NCBI RefSeq assembly: GCF_011927635.1 | Contig: NZ_JAATJB010000009.1 | Location: 1 to 64,000, forward strand | From: Sphingomonas trueperi | GTDB taxonomy: Bacteria > Pseudomonadota > Alphaproteobacteria > Sphingomonadales > Sphingomonadaceae | Direction of reading: 5' to 3' | DNA: 64,000 nt | Part shown: piece by piece, positions 52,839 to 62,348 of the stretch | Layout: the number at the start of each line of letters is the position of its first letter | Position numbering within the stretch: the stretch's first letter is position 1 | Position numbers and translations under genes: made by a program | The notes under the pieces: model-generated | Databases searched by the model: none | What the model saw: the letters and a program-made list of their open reading frames with translations, nothing else | What the model was told of the DNA's origin: nothing

Positions 52839-55187
52839 TTGGGTGGGTTCTCTCTGTTGACCGCAACAGGGAAACCGTCCTTGACCAACCATGCCGCAAG
52901 CACCCGACCGAGCAGCAACTTCGCGCTGATCTGCTTTTCGCATCTTCGCTGGAACTTCGTCTTCCAGCGCCCCCAGCACCTCATGACCCGCTTCGCGCGC
53001 AACATGGATGTGCTGTTCTGGGAAGAGCCGATCGACAACGACAGCCCCACGCCCTGGCTGGAGCTTCGCGACGAAGGGAATGGGGTCACCGTGGCAGTGC
53101 CGCATCTGCCCGGCAGCATGGGCGGCGATGCGCGCACGGCGGCGCTCCGCGCGCTGCTCGACGATCACGTCGCAGGCATCGGCGCACAGCTGATCCGCTG
53201 GTACTACACGCCGATGATGCTGCCCTTCTCGCGGCATCTGGCGGCCGCCTGCACCGTCTATGACTGCATGGACGAACTGAAGAACTTCCGCTTCGCCCCG
53301 CCCGAGCTGATGCCGCTGGAGCAAGAGCTGTTCGGACTTGCGGACTTGGTCTTCACCGGCGGCTACAGCCTCTACGAAGCCAAGCGCGAAAGCCATGCTT
53401 CGGTCCACCCGTTTCCCTCAAGCGTGGATGCCGCGCATTTCGCGCAGGGCCGCGCGCTGGTGCAGGACGTTGCCGATCAGGCCGGGCTGCCGCGCCCGCG
53501 CCTCGGCTTCTACGGCGTCATCGACGAGCGGATGGACCTCGGGCTGATCGCCGCGCTTGCCGATGCGCGTCCCGACTGGACGATCGTGATGGTCGGTCCG
53601 GTGGTGAAGATCGATCCTGCCGAGCTGCCGCAGCGTGCGAACATCGCCTGGCTCGGCTCCAAGAGCTATGCCGAGCTGCCGCTCTATGCCGGCGGCTGGG
53701 ACGTGGCGCTGATGCCGTTCGCGATCAACGAGGCGACGCGCTTCATCAGCCCGACCAAAACGCCCGAATATCTCGCCGCCGGCCTGCCGGTGGTGTCCAC
53801 GCCGATCGTCGACGTCATCCGCCATTATGGTGACGTCGCGGGCGTGTTCGTGGCGGATGGCGCGACTGCGTTTGTCGACGCGTGCGACCAGGCGCTGGCC
53901 CTGCGCCGCACCGGTGATGCCTGGCGGATCGAGGCGGACACGCTGCTCGCCGAGCAGAGCTGGGACCAGGTTGCGGCGCGCATGCTCGGGCTGATCCTGC
54001 AGGTGGCGGAACCCGATCAGCCGCTGCTCAAGCCGGTGCGCAGCGACCACTATGACTATCTGATCGTCGGCGCGGGCTTCGCCGGATCGGTGATGGCCGA
54101 GCGGCTGGCAGCCGATGCCGGCAAGCGCGTGCTGGTGATCGACAAGCGGCCGCACATCGCGGGCAACGCCTTCGACCACAAGGACGAGGCGGGCATCCTG
54201 ATCCACCAATACGGCCCGCACATCTTCCACACGAACAGCGCGGATATCTTCGAGTATCTCTCGCGCTTCACCGCGTGGCGGCCGTACGAGCATCGCGTGC
54301 TCGCCGAGGTGCGCGGGCAGCTGGTGCCGATCCCGATCAACCGGACGACGCTGAACGCGCTGTTCGGCCTGTCGCTGGAGACCGAGGAGCAAGCGGCCGA
54401 GTTCCTCGCCGCGCGCGCCGAGCCGGTAACCGTGATCCGCAGTTCCGAGGACGTGGTGATCTCGGCAGTGGGCCGCGAACTCTACGAGACCTTCTTCCAG
54501 GGCTATACCCGCAAGCAATGGGGGATCGACCCCTCCGAGCTCGACAAGAGCGTCACCGCGCGGGTGCCGACGCGGACCAACACCGACGACCGCTACTTCA
54601 CCGACCGCTTCCAGGCGATGCCGCGCGACGGCTTCACCGCGATGTTCGCGAAGATGCTCGATCATCCGAACATCGACCTGGAGCTCGGCGTCACCTTCGA
54701 GGAGGCGAAGCGGCGGTTCAGCTTCGACCAGATCGTCTATACCGGGCCGATCGACGAGTATTTCGACTTCCGCTTCGGCAAGCTGCCCTATCGGTCGCTG
54801 CGCTTCGAGCATGTCCATGAGGATCGCGAATGGGCGCAGCCGGTGGCGGTGGTGAACTATCCGGACGAGAAGGTGCCATACACGCGCGTGACCGAGTACA
54901 AGCACCTCACCGGGCAGCAGGCGCCGAACACCAGCCTGACCTATGAGTTTCCGAGTGCGGAGGGGGACCCCTATTACCCGATCCCGCGGCCGGAAAACCA
55001 GGCGCTGTTCAAGCAGTACGAGGCGTTGGCCGAGGCGACCAAGGGCGTGCTGTTCGTCGGCCGGCTGGCGACCTACCGCTACTACAATATGGACCAGGTG
55101 GTCGGGCAGGCGCTCGCCACGTACCGCCGCCACATCGCCGAGGAACGCGAGACCCCGCCGCTCAAGGCTGCGGCGCTGGCGGAGTGA
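52839..55187 (+). CDS. glf: Glycosyltransferase fused to UDP-galactopyranose mutase
   Basis: A 782-aa two-domain enzyme. Residues about 28-395 look like a GT-B glycosyltransferase: LICFSHLRWNFVFQRPQHLM at the start and FISPTKTPEYLAAGLPVVST near the donor site. Residues about 405-770 are UDP-galactopyranose mutase: FAD-binding YLIVGAGFAGSVMAERLA, HIFHTNSADIFEYLSRF, and ETFFQGYTRKQWGIDPSEL; the last part has GRLATYRYYNMDQVV. The mutase makes UDP-galactofuranose; fusion to a transferase suggests direct use of that sugar. Starts are uncertain: TTG 52839 is the longest and TTG 52881 (behind GGGAAA) gives a cleaner N-terminus. A 7-bp hairpin (TTGTTGC/GCAACAA, 52808-52836) precedes it. Confidence 0.92.
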   Translation: MGGFSLLTATGKPSLTNHAASTRPSSNFALICFSHLRWNFVFQRPQHLMTRFARNMDVLFWEEPIDNDSPTPWLELRDEGNGVTVAVPHLPGSMGGDARTAALRALLDDHVAGIGAQLIRWYYTPMMLPFSRHLAAACTVYDCMDELKNFRFAPPELMPLEQELFGLADLVFTGGYSLYEAKRESHASVHPFPSSVDAAHFAQGRALVQDVADQAGLPRPRLGFYGVIDERMDLGLIAALADARPDWTIVMVGPVVKIDPAELPQRANIAWLGSKSYAELPLYAGGWDVALMPFAINEATRFISPTKTPEYLAAGLPVVSTPIVDVIRHYGDVAGVFVADGATAFVDACDQALALRRTGDAWRIEADTLLAEQSWDQVAARMLGLILQVAEPDQPLLKPVRSDHYDYLIVGAGFAGSVMAERLAADAGKRVLVIDKRPHIAGNAFDHKDEAGILIHQYGPHIFHTNSADIFEYLSRFTAWRPYEHRVLAEVRGQLVPIPINRTTLNALFGLSLETEEQAAEFLAARAEPVTVIRSSEDVVISAVGRELYETFFQGYTRKQWGIDPSELDKSVTARVPTRTNTDDRYFTDRFQAMPRDGFTAMFAKMLDHPNIDLELGVTFEEAKRRFSFDQIVYTGPIDEYFDFRFGKLPYRSLRFEHVHEDREWAQPVAVVNYPDEKVPYTRVTEYKHLTGQQAPNTSLTYEFPSAEGDPYYPIPRPENQALFKQYEALAEATKGVLFVGRLATYRYYNMDQVVGQALATYRRHIAEERETPPLKAAALAE

Positions 55188-55193
55188 GGCAGG

Positions 55194-55217
55194 GAAGGCG
55201 GCGATCAGGCCGCCTTC
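55194..55217. terminator. Bidirectional hairpin between convergent genes
   Basis: GAAGGCGGC and GCCGCCTTC form a perfect 9-bp stem with a 6-base loop, overlapping the stop codon of the minus-strand hydrolase and lying just after the stop of the glycosyltransferase-mutase gene. No T run follows on either strand, so its strength as a terminator is uncertain. Confidence 0.45.
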
Positions 55218-56344
55218 GCCTCGTCGTTCGGCCGGTTCGGATTTGCCTTGCCGTCGTCTACTTCGATCAGCGGCCAGTGCGGCGCCTTGTCGTCGAGCGT
55301 GCGCAACAGACGGAGGAACTCGACCTCGGTGGCGTCATAGGGGACGCCGCCGACGTCGAAGATGTCATGGAACCACTTGTCCTTGAGCCCGGCCAGATTC
55401 GGGTTTTCCCAGGCCGCCCAGGGCAGGTGGGTCTGCGTCTTGCCGCGCACCAGGCCCCAGCAGAAGGCGCCGACATGGCGCGCCTTGGCGACCGGCAGGA
55501 TCGCCTCGAAGGTGCTGCCGGCCGGGCGCGCCATGAACTCGGTGCACCAGATCGGCCGCTCGAACACGCTCAGCCAGTCGATCCGCTGGGCGAAATCCTC
55601 GGCGGTGCCGTAATTGTGAAACGAGATCACGTCGGACAGGCCGGTCTGCGCCTGCTGGAGAGGCGTGAGCAGCGCGGGCGAGGACCAGTCGCCCAGCCAG
55701 ATGCCGCTGGTAAGCGGCTGGACCGGGCGCATGCTGCGCGCCCAGCCGAACGCGTCGACCAGCAACGGCAGGACGAGGTCGGCCTTGGCGCCGAGCTCGA
55801 CCGCGTCGCACAGCGACACCTCCGGGCCGTTGTCCGGCTCGTTCCAGATATCCCAGGCGAGCACCCGGCGATCGGTGCGGAAGCGGCCAACCACGCCCGT
55901 GATATAGGCTTCCAGCCGCGGCCGCTGGGCGGGATCGCGCAGCGCCGGGATGCCGGGCGACTGCACCCAGCCCGAATTGTGCACGCCGGGCTTGGGCGCC
56001 GGCTGCGGCCCGAGCGCGGGATCGGGGTGCCAGCAGGAATCGAACAGCACCAGCATCACCCGGATGCCATAGCCGTCGGCCACCGCGAGCAGCGTGTCGA
56101 TGCGCGCGAGAAAGCCCTCCGGATCCTCTGCCCAGAGCAGGTCGTGCAGGTAGACGCGCACCGCGTTCATGCCGACGTCCGCGGCCAGCGCCAGCTCGGC
56201 GCGGATCGCCGCGATGTCGAAGGTGGCCGCCTGCCACATTTCCAGCTGGTTGATCGCGTTCGAGGGCGTGAAGTTGCAGCCCATCACCCAGGGCTGTTGC
56301 GCGTACCACGCCTTGGCTTCTGCTTCCGTCCAACGCCCAACCAT
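55205..56344 (-). CDS. GH5-like glycoside hydrolase (cellulase-family fold)
   Basis: A cytoplasmic-looking 379-aa hydrolase. The clan GH-A pattern is clear: acid/base Glu about 169 in VLAWDIWNEPDNG and nucleophile Glu about 269 in PIWCTEFMARP. The opening is WTEAEAKAWYAQQPWVMGCN, with NAVRVYLHDLLWAEDPEGFL. Start 56344 (MVGRWTEAE) is chosen because GGAG lies 10 bases upstream and the protein then begins at the fold; ATG 56401 has no SD. There is no signal peptide. Flanked by the mutase fusion and the GH1 fusion, it may trim a cytoplasmic or exported glycan intermediate. The substrate is unknown. Confidence 0.86.
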   Translation of the reverse strand: MVGRWTEAEAKAWYAQQPWVMGCNFTPSNAINQLEMWQAATFDIAAIRAELALAADVGMNAVRVYLHDLLWAEDPEGFLARIDTLLAVADGYGIRVMLVLFDSCWHPDPALGPQPAPKPGVHNSGWVQSPGIPALRDPAQRPRLEAYITGVVGRFRTDRRVLAWDIWNEPDNGPEVSLCDAVELGAKADLVLPLLVDAFGWARSMRPVQPLTSGIWLGDWSSPALLTPLQQAQTGLSDVISFHNYGTAEDFAQRIDWLSVFERPIWCTEFMARPAGSTFEAILPVAKARHVGAFCWGLVRGKTQTHLPWAAWENPNLAGLKDKWFHDIFDVGGVPYDATEVEFLRLLRTLDDKAPHWPLIEVDDGKANPNRPNDEAKAA

Positions 56345-56568
56345 CGTCTCACACTCCGCCGCCGGCATCGCCGGGATCTGCCCATAACCGTTGCTAACCA
56401 TGTTGTTTTTATAGGCGGAGAAGTGAATTGGGGATGTACCCGCTACGCGCTTCTGCGGAGGGTTTCCGGGTGCTTTTGCGACGAACCGAGCGCGCGGCCT
56501 AACCCAGGTTCGCGGCGAACCGCGGCGGGAAATGCATCTTCTCCGCCGTGCAGTCTTTGAGAGGGCCG

Positions 56569-58770
56569 ATGTCACCACTCGAACTCTGGGGCGGTGCCGA
56601 ATGCACGGTGAATCGCGTCGGCGACCGGTATCGCGATCAGACCATCGAGACCGGGCATCACGACCGGCTGGAGGATCTGGATCGTATCGCCGCGCTGGGC
56701 GTGACTGCATTGCGCTTCCCGGTGCTGTGGGAGCGGGTCTGCCCCGACGATCGTGAAGACTGCGACTGGGGCTGGAGCGACACCCGGCTGGCGCGGATGC
56801 GCGCGCTCGGCATGCGGCCGATCGCCGGGCTGGTCCATCACGGCAGCGGCCCGCGGCGCACCGATCTGCTCGATCCCGAGTTCGGCGGGAAGCTCGGCGA
56901 CTATGCGGCGCGGGTTGCCGAGCGCTATCCCTGGATCGCGGACTGGACGCCGGTCAACGAGCCGCTGACGACCGCCAGGTTCGCGGCGCTTTACGGGCAT
57001 TGGTATCCGCACGCCCGCGACGAGGGCAGCTTCTGGCGCGCGCTGGTGCATCAGGTCGAGGGCGTGGTCTGCGCGATGGCAGCGGTGCGGGCGGTGCGGC
57101 CGGATGCACGGCTGATCCAGACCGATGATCTCGGCAAGACTTATGGCACGCCTGGCACGCAGGCGCAGGTCGCCTATGATAATGACCGGCGCTGGATGTG
57201 CTGGGACCTGCTGTGCGGCCGCGTCGTCCCCGGCCATGCCCTGTGGGAGCGCCTGGCCGGCTTCGGGCTGGCCGGGAAGCTGGAGGTGCTTGCCGACGCG
57301 CCCTGTCCGCCGGACGTGATCGGCATCAACCACTATCTGACAAGCGATCGGTTCCTCGACGAGAATGTCGCAGCCTATCCGCCGGCGATGCGCGGCGGCA
57401 ACGGCAGCATCGCCTATGTCGATACCGAGGCGGTGCGCGTTCTAGATCCCGCGCCGGACGGGCTGGCCAACGCACTGGCCGAGGCTTGGGCGCGCTACCG
57501 TATCCCGATCGCGATCACCGAGGTCCATAACGGCTGCACGCGCGAGGAGCAGATGCGCTGGATGCGGGATGCCTGGGAGGATGCCGAGGCGGCCCGGGCC
57601 GCGGGTGTCGCGGTGCAGGCGGTCACGGCCTGGTCGCTGTTCGGCGCCTCGGGCTGGAACACGCTGCTGACGGAACCGGGCATCTACGAGCCCGGCGTGT
57701 TCGACGTCCGCGGCGGCGAACCCCGGCCCACGGCGATGGTGCCGCTGCTACGGGCATTGGCTCGAGGCGAACGGCTCGCCCATCCCGCGCTCCACGGGGA
57801 GGGCTGGTGGCGGCGCGACCTGCGCGTTACGCATCATCCCAGGCCGCATCCCAATCCTGGCACGCGCTTCGAGAAGACGGGCGAGGTTCGGCGCACGGTG
57901 CTGATCGCAGGCGCCACCGGCACGCTGGGGCAGGCGCTGGCCCGCAGCTGCGAGGTGCGCGGGCTCGCTTATGTTCTTGCCAGCCGGGCAATGCTCGACC
58001 TCAAGGACGGCGCCTCGATCGCCGCCGCGCTCGGTACGCATCAGCCCTGGGCGGTGATCAACGCGGCTGGCTGGGTCCGCGTCGACGATGCAGAGGACGA
58101 GGAAGCGGCATGCTTCGCCGGCAACTGCCTCGGGGCGACCGAGCTCGCGATGGCCGCCGCCGAGCGCCACATCGCGACCGTAAGCTTCTCTAGCGACCTG
58201 GTGTTCGATGGCGCACTCGACCGGCCCTACACCGAGGCCGATCCCTGCGCGCCGCTCGGCGCCTATGGCCGCAGCAAGGCCGCGTTGGAGGCGGCGATCG
58301 GTGGTCTGCCTGGACGCCATCTGGTCGTTCGGACGGCGGCGTTCTTCTCGCCTTGGGACCAGCACAATTTCGCGGTGCATGTCGTCGAGGCGCTGGCGGC
58401 CGGGCGGCGGTTTGCTGCTGCGGACGACCAGGTCGTGTCGCCCGCCTATGTGCCCGACCTGTGCAACGCGGTGCTCGACGAACTGATCGACGGAACGAGC
58501 GGCATCCTGCACCTCGCCAACCGGGGGGCGGTACACTGGGCGGACTTCGCTACGTCAGTAGCCGAAGCCTGCGGGCTGCCGGCCCGATTGGTCGATGCGG
58601 TTCCCGGCAGAACGCTCGGCTGGAAGGCGCCGCGCCCGCGCCATGTCCCGCTCGCCAGTCAGCGGATGCCGTCCCTCGAGACCGCGCTGCAGGCCTTCGC
58701 CACCGCGCCGGAGGTGCTGGAGCGCATCGAGCGAGCCGGGCAGGGGGCTGGCGCGCTGCAATCGGCCTGA
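56569..58770 (+). CDS. GH1-type hydrolase domain fused to RmlD-like sugar reductase
   Basis: A 733-aa fusion of two families. Residues about 1-400 are a GH1-type TIM barrel with acid/base E131 in TPVNEPLTT and nucleophile E318 in AITEVHNG; the barrel is shorter than most GH1 enzymes. Residues about 440-733 are an SDR of the RmlD (dTDP-4-dehydrorhamnose reductase) type, with VLIAGATGTLGQALA (NAD(P) site) and the catalytic Tyr-Lys pair Y566/K570 in GAYGRSKAALE. ATG 56569 has GAGAGG 5 bases upstream. The join suggests a nucleotide-sugar reductase tied to a glycoside-binding or -cleaving module. It is divergent from the GH5-like gene, so a shared promoter region lies at 56345-56568. Confidence 0.9.
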   Translation: MSPLELWGGAECTVNRVGDRYRDQTIETGHHDRLEDLDRIAALGVTALRFPVLWERVCPDDREDCDWGWSDTRLARMRALGMRPIAGLVHHGSGPRRTDLLDPEFGGKLGDYAARVAERYPWIADWTPVNEPLTTARFAALYGHWYPHARDEGSFWRALVHQVEGVVCAMAAVRAVRPDARLIQTDDLGKTYGTPGTQAQVAYDNDRRWMCWDLLCGRVVPGHALWERLAGFGLAGKLEVLADAPCPPDVIGINHYLTSDRFLDENVAAYPPAMRGGNGSIAYVDTEAVRVLDPAPDGLANALAEAWARYRIPIAITEVHNGCTREEQMRWMRDAWEDAEAARAAGVAVQAVTAWSLFGASGWNTLLTEPGIYEPGVFDVRGGEPRPTAMVPLLRALARGERLAHPALHGEGWWRRDLRVTHHPRPHPNPGTRFEKTGEVRRTVLIAGATGTLGQALARSCEVRGLAYVLASRAMLDLKDGASIAAALGTHQPWAVINAAGWVRVDDAEDEEAACFAGNCLGATELAMAAAERHIATVSFSSDLVFDGALDRPYTEADPCAPLGAYGRSKAALEAAIGGLPGRHLVVRTAAFFSPWDQHNFAVHVVEALAAGRRFAAADDQVVSPAYVPDLCNAVLDELIDGTSGILHLANRGAVHWADFATSVAEACGLPARLVDAVPGRTLGWKAPRPRHVPLASQRMPSLETALQAFATAPEVLERIERAGQGAGALQSA

Positions 58771-58860
58771 GCCCGGCCCCTCCGGCAATGCCCCTCTTGC
58801 GCTGGGCAGCCGGAGCGCCGATGTAGTCGCGGGCAATAAACAACCACGAGATCATCCCAC

Positions 58861-59517
58861 ATGCATCCGCTTTCCGGTCAGATGACCATCGATCCCGTCA
58901 CCGGCGCACTCGTTCCTATCGTCATCGAGCAGTCGAGCCGCGGCGAGCGCAGCTTCGACATCTATTCCCGCCTGCTGCGGGAGCGGATCGTGTTCGTCAC
59001 CGGCCAGGTCGAGGACCATATGGCCTCGCTGATCACCGCCCAGCTGCTGTTCCTCGAATCGGAAAACCCGAAGAAGGACATCTGGATGTACATCAATTCG
59101 CCGGGCGGCGTCGTCACGGCGGGCATGGCGATCCACGACACGATGCAGTATATCCGTCCGCGCGTCGGCACGGTGTGCATCGGCCAGGCGGCGTCGATGG
59201 GCTCGTTCCTGCTGGCCTCGGGCGAGCCGGGCCTGCGCGTGGCGCTGACCAACGCCCGCATCATGCTCCACCAGCCCTCGGGCGGTGCGCAGGGCATGGC
59301 GTCGGACATCGAGATCCAGGCCAAGGAAATCCTGCGGATCCGCGCGCGCATGAACGCGCTGTATTCGAAGTATACCGGCCAGCCGATCGAGAAGATCGAG
59401 ACGACGATGGACCGCGATTCGTTTTTCGAAGCCGAAGAAGCCAAGGCCTTCGGCATCGTCGACGAGGTCTACGAGAAGCGCCCGGTGCCGAGCGAGGATG
59501 CGGCAGCGGCAAATTAA
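58861..59517 (+). CDS. clpP: ATP-dependent Clp protease proteolytic subunit
   Basis: ClpP of 218 aa, a normal length. The catalytic Ser is in [13 protein letters not shown] and the His in [13 protein letters not shown]; the Asp lies in the [12 protein letters not shown] region. [20 protein letters not shown] is the conserved N-terminal segment. It assembles into the proteolytic chamber that works with ClpX, whose gene follows 145 bases downstream, the usual alphaproteobacterial order. In alphaproteobacteria ClpXP degrades cell-cycle regulators as well as ssrA-tagged proteins. Confidence 0.98.
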   Translation: MHPLSGQMTIDPVTGALVPIVIEQSSRGERSFDIYSRLLRERIVFVTGQVEDHMASLITAQLLFLESENPKKDIWMYINSPGGVVTAGMAIHDTMQYIRPRVGTVCIGQAASMGSFLLASGEPGLRVALTNARIMLHQPSGGAQGMASDIEIQAKEILRIRARMNALYSKYTGQPIEKIETTMDRDSFFEAEEAKAFGIVDEVYEKRPVPSEDAAAAN

Positions 59518-59662
59518 CACTATATCCCTATCCTCGGCCGCCTGGCGATTCCCGGTGCATGGAACGTCGGGCGGGCGGGGCGATTTATGGATTGCCGGAA
59601 TTTCGCCTGCGTGTAGGATGGCAGGCGAGCGTTACGCGCCCGAGGCGCGAAGGATGGATTGA

Positions 59663-60928
59663 ATGACCAAGCTCAGCGGCGGTGACTCGAAGAGCACGCT
59701 CTATTGCTCCTTCTGCGGCAAGAGCCAGCACGAGGTGCGCAAGCTCATCGCCGGCCCGACCGTGTTCATCTGCGATGAGTGCGTCGAGCTGTGCAACGAC
59801 ATTATCCGCGAGGAAACCAAGTCCTCGCTGGTGTCCAAGAAGGACGGGGGCGTCCCCTCGCCGCAGGAAATCTGCGACGTGCTGGACGATTACGTCATCG
59901 GCCAGAAGAAGGCGAAGCGCGTCCTCTCGGTCGCGGTGCACAACCACTACAAGCGGCTGAACCACGGCGCCAAGGGTGCCGATGTCGAACTCGCCAAGTC
60001 GAACATCCTGCTGGTCGGCCCCACCGGCTGCGGCAAGACGCTGCTGGCGCAGACGCTGGCGCGCATCCTCGACGTGCCGTTCACCATGGCCGATGCCACC
60101 ACGCTCACCGAAGCCGGCTATGTCGGCGAGGACGTGGAGAACATCATCCTCAAGCTGCTCCAGGCCTCGGATTATAATGTCGAACGCGCGCAGCGCGGCA
60201 TCGTCTACATCGACGAGATCGACAAGATCAGCCGCAAGGCCGAGAACCCGTCGATCACCCGCGACGTGTCGGGCGAGGGCGTGCAGCAGGCCCTGCTCAA
60301 GCTGATGGAAGGCACCACCGCGAGCGTTCCGCCGCAGGGCGGCCGCAAGCACCCGCAGCAGGAATTCCTGCAGGTGGACACGACCAACATCCTGTTCATC
60401 TGCGGCGGTGCCTTCTCGGGCCTCGAGAAGATCATCGGTGATCGTCTGCAGGGCAAGTCGATCGGCTTCGGCGCGCATGTCGCCGCGCCCGACGAGCGCC
60501 GCACCGGCGAGCTGCTCCGCCAGACCGAGCCGGAGGATCTGCTCAAGTTCGGCCTGATCCCCGAATTCGTCGGCCGTCTGCCGGTGATCGCGACGCTGGA
60601 AGACCTCGACGTCGAGGCGCTGATCAAGATCCTGACCGAGCCGAAGAACGCCTTGGTCAAGCAGTATCAGAAGCTGTTCGACATGGAGGCGGTCAAGCTC
60701 GGCTTCACCGACGACGCGCTTACCGCCGTCTCGAAGAAGGCGATCGAGCGCAAGACCGGCGCCCGCGGCCTCCGCTCGATCCTCGAAGGCATCCTGCTCG
60801 ACACGATGTTCGACCTTCCCAGCATGGACGGCGTCGATGAAGTGGTGGTCGACAAGGACGTGGTCGAGGGCCGCAAGGAGCCGGTCCGCATCTATGCGAA
60901 GAAGGAAAAGGCCGGCAGCGCCGCCTGA
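59663..60928 (+). CDS. clpX: ATP-dependent Clp protease ATP-binding subunit ClpX
   Basis: ClpX of 421 aa, full length. The N-terminal zinc-binding domain has [17 protein letters not shown] and [12 protein letters not shown]. The AAA+ module shows Walker A GPTGCGKT, Walker B YIDEIDKI, and the pore loop [13 protein letters not shown]. Sensor and arginine residues are in [15 protein letters not shown] and [15 protein letters not shown]. It unfolds substrates for ClpP. A probable terminator follows at 60951-60991. Confidence 0.98.
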   Translation: MTKLSGGDSKSTLYCSFCGKSQHEVRKLIAGPTVFICDECVELCNDIIREETKSSLVSKKDGGVPSPQEICDVLDDYVIGQKKAKRVLSVAVHNHYKRLNHGAKGADVELAKSNILLVGPTGCGKTLLAQTLARILDVPFTMADATTLTEAGYVGEDVENIILKLLQASDYNVERAQRGIVYIDEIDKISRKAENPSITRDVSGEGVQQALLKLMEGTTASVPPQGGRKHPQQEFLQVDTTNILFICGGAFSGLEKIIGDRLQGKSIGFGAHVAAPDERRTGELLRQTEPEDLLKFGLIPEFVGRLPVIATLEDLDVEALIKILTEPKNALVKQYQKLFDMEAVKLGFTDDALTAVSKKAIERKTGARGLRSILEGILLDTMFDLPSMDGVDEVVVDKDVVEGRKEPVRIYAKKEKAGSAA

Positions 60929-60950
60929 TCCCGAACGGCAGCATCGAATA

Positions 60951-60991
60951 AAGGGCGCGTGGGTCCCTCGGCCTGCGCGCCTTCTTGTTTT
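60951..60991 (+). terminator. Terminator after clpX
   Basis: An imperfect stem with arms around AAGGGCGCG and CGCGCCTT is followed by CTTGTTTT, 22 bases past the clpX stop. It fits a Rho-independent terminator. Confidence 0.55.
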
Positions 60992-61035
60992 ATGTGGCGC
61001 CGCCAGCGCTCCGCCTTTGGCGACCGATGGATGGC

Positions 61036-61641
61036 TCAGTTTTTGCCGGTGCTTTCCTCTGCCTCGTCCAGTTCGAGCGGCCAGTCGAGGCCGTGCAGCA
61101 GCTCGGCGAATGCGGATTCGAGCTTTGCCGCGCGCGACCAGCTTCCGCGCGCCGCCACCAGCCAGGTCCCCCCCGCCGGGCAGAACAGATAGCTTTCGGA
61201 GGTGAGCGGCTGCTCCCTGCCGTCAAGCACGCCCTTCATGGTGAAACGTGCGTGATAGCCGACGTCGGGCGTGCGGCCGGACGGGGAGGGCCAGCGGTCT
61301 TCCGCCACCAGTTTCACATCGGCATTGCCCTGCGTGACGTTGCGTTCGATCTCGGCGAACGACGCCGCACAGTCCTGGTCCGGCGTCGCCGGGTAGACGT
61401 AGAGCGTGACGAAGCCGAGCTCGCCGCCGCGCCGCAGCGAATAGCCGGCGCTGACGTCGAGTTGCTCGGCGTCATAGGCGTGGATCCGGGTGCGCAGCGC
61501 GTTGCCCAGCCGCTCGGGGAAGGTCATGCCGCTGGCGCTGTGCGTCCAGTCGCCCTCGACCCGGAGGTCTTCCTGCGCGCCGGCGGGCACCGCCGCGAGC
61601 ATCAGGGCGGGCCCCAGGATCAGGCCGCGAAACAGTGTCAT
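61036..61641 (-). CDS. Secreted hypothetical protein
   Basis: A 201-aa exported protein with a signal peptide ending PAGAQ. The mature part begins VEGDWTHSASGMTFPERLG and contains FVTLYVYPATPDQDCAASFA and ESYLFCPAGGTWLVAARGSW. The two Cys could pair. It resembles sphingomonad secreted proteins of unknown function with a lipocalin-like strand pattern; I cannot name a family. It is convergent with clpX and alone on its strand, about 100 bases from the broken methyltransferase gene. Confidence 0.8.
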   Translation of the reverse strand: MTLFRGLILGPALMLAAVPAGAQEDLRVEGDWTHSASGMTFPERLGNALRTRIHAYDAEQLDVSAGYSLRRGGELGFVTLYVYPATPDQDCAASFAEIERNVTQGNADVKLVAEDRWPSPSGRTPDVGYHARFTMKGVLDGREQPLTSESYLFCPAGGTWLVAARGSWSRAAKLESAFAELLHGLDWPLELDEAEESTGKN

Positions 61642-61745
61642 TCGTCACCCCAGCAGATCGTGCGCGTCTCGTGGCGCGCGCCCAAAGGTCGCAGAGCGTT
61701 GCCGACGATGCAAGCCGGGCCCTGCCGGTACGCCCTGCGTGCGGG

Positions 61746-62348
61746 TCAGAAGAGGCGGGGCACGAAGCGCTTCACGCGCGCGGCATAGGCCGCATATTGC
61801 CGGCCGAACCGCGCCTGCAGAAGTGCTTCTTCTTTGATGACGCGGATCCAGGTGCCCCAGGCGAACAGCGGCAGCCCGAGGATCAGCCCGCGCCAATGGC
61901 CGAACGCCGTGGCCATCGCCAGCAGCAGGGCGAACAGCCCGGTATAGATCGGATGCCGGATCGTTGCGAACGGGTCCCAGGTGACGAGATCATGGTCGCG
62001 GCGGGTGCGCGCGGCGAAGCTCTAGTTGCTGCTCATCGCCGTTGCCGCCGAAAGGAACAGACCGATACAGGTGCCGACGAGGACCGCCACCATGACCGCC
62101 TGGCCGAGCGATGCCGCCGATGCCGCCTGCAGTGTCGGCCGCAGCGGGCCGAAGGCAACGCAGAAGAAGCCTGCGCCCTGCAGCCAGATCCCGCGGCCCG
62201 ATCGGCTGCTGACCTCCGCCCCGGCCTCGCCGCGCCGTAAGCGGCGGAAGCGCACGAACAGCAGCGCCGCGACGAAACCCGCCAGCCCGATCAGCAGCGC
62301 GACGAGTGCCGGCACGCCGATCGGCGCGGGTGCGATGATCGCGATCAT
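61746..62348 (-). pseudogene. Isoprenylcysteine-methyltransferase-like gene interrupted by an amber codon
   Basis: One minus-strand frame reads from ATG 62348 to TAG at 62022-62024, and continues in the same frame to TGA at 61746-61748. The first part has membrane segments (VALLIGLAGFVAALLFVRF). The part after the stop carries the methyltransferase core: SFAARTRRDHDLVTWDPFAT, IRHPIYTGLFALLLAM, WIRVIKEEALLQARFG and QYAAYAARVKRFVP. Family members usually have Trp at the stop position (NWS-F), so TGG to TAG is the simplest explanation. The ATG overlaps the M1 peptidase stop by 3 bases, so the genes were one operon. A base-call error is possible. Confidence 0.75.

Noticed and set aside
55184..56560. 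458-aa plus-strand frame across the GH5-like gene
   Set aside because: No domains; the minus-strand frame has both catalytic Glu motifs of the hydrolase family.
56401..56710. N-terminal extension of the GH5-like protein
   Set aside because: The upstream translation is Arg-rich with no SD and overlaps the start region of the divergent GH1-RmlD gene.
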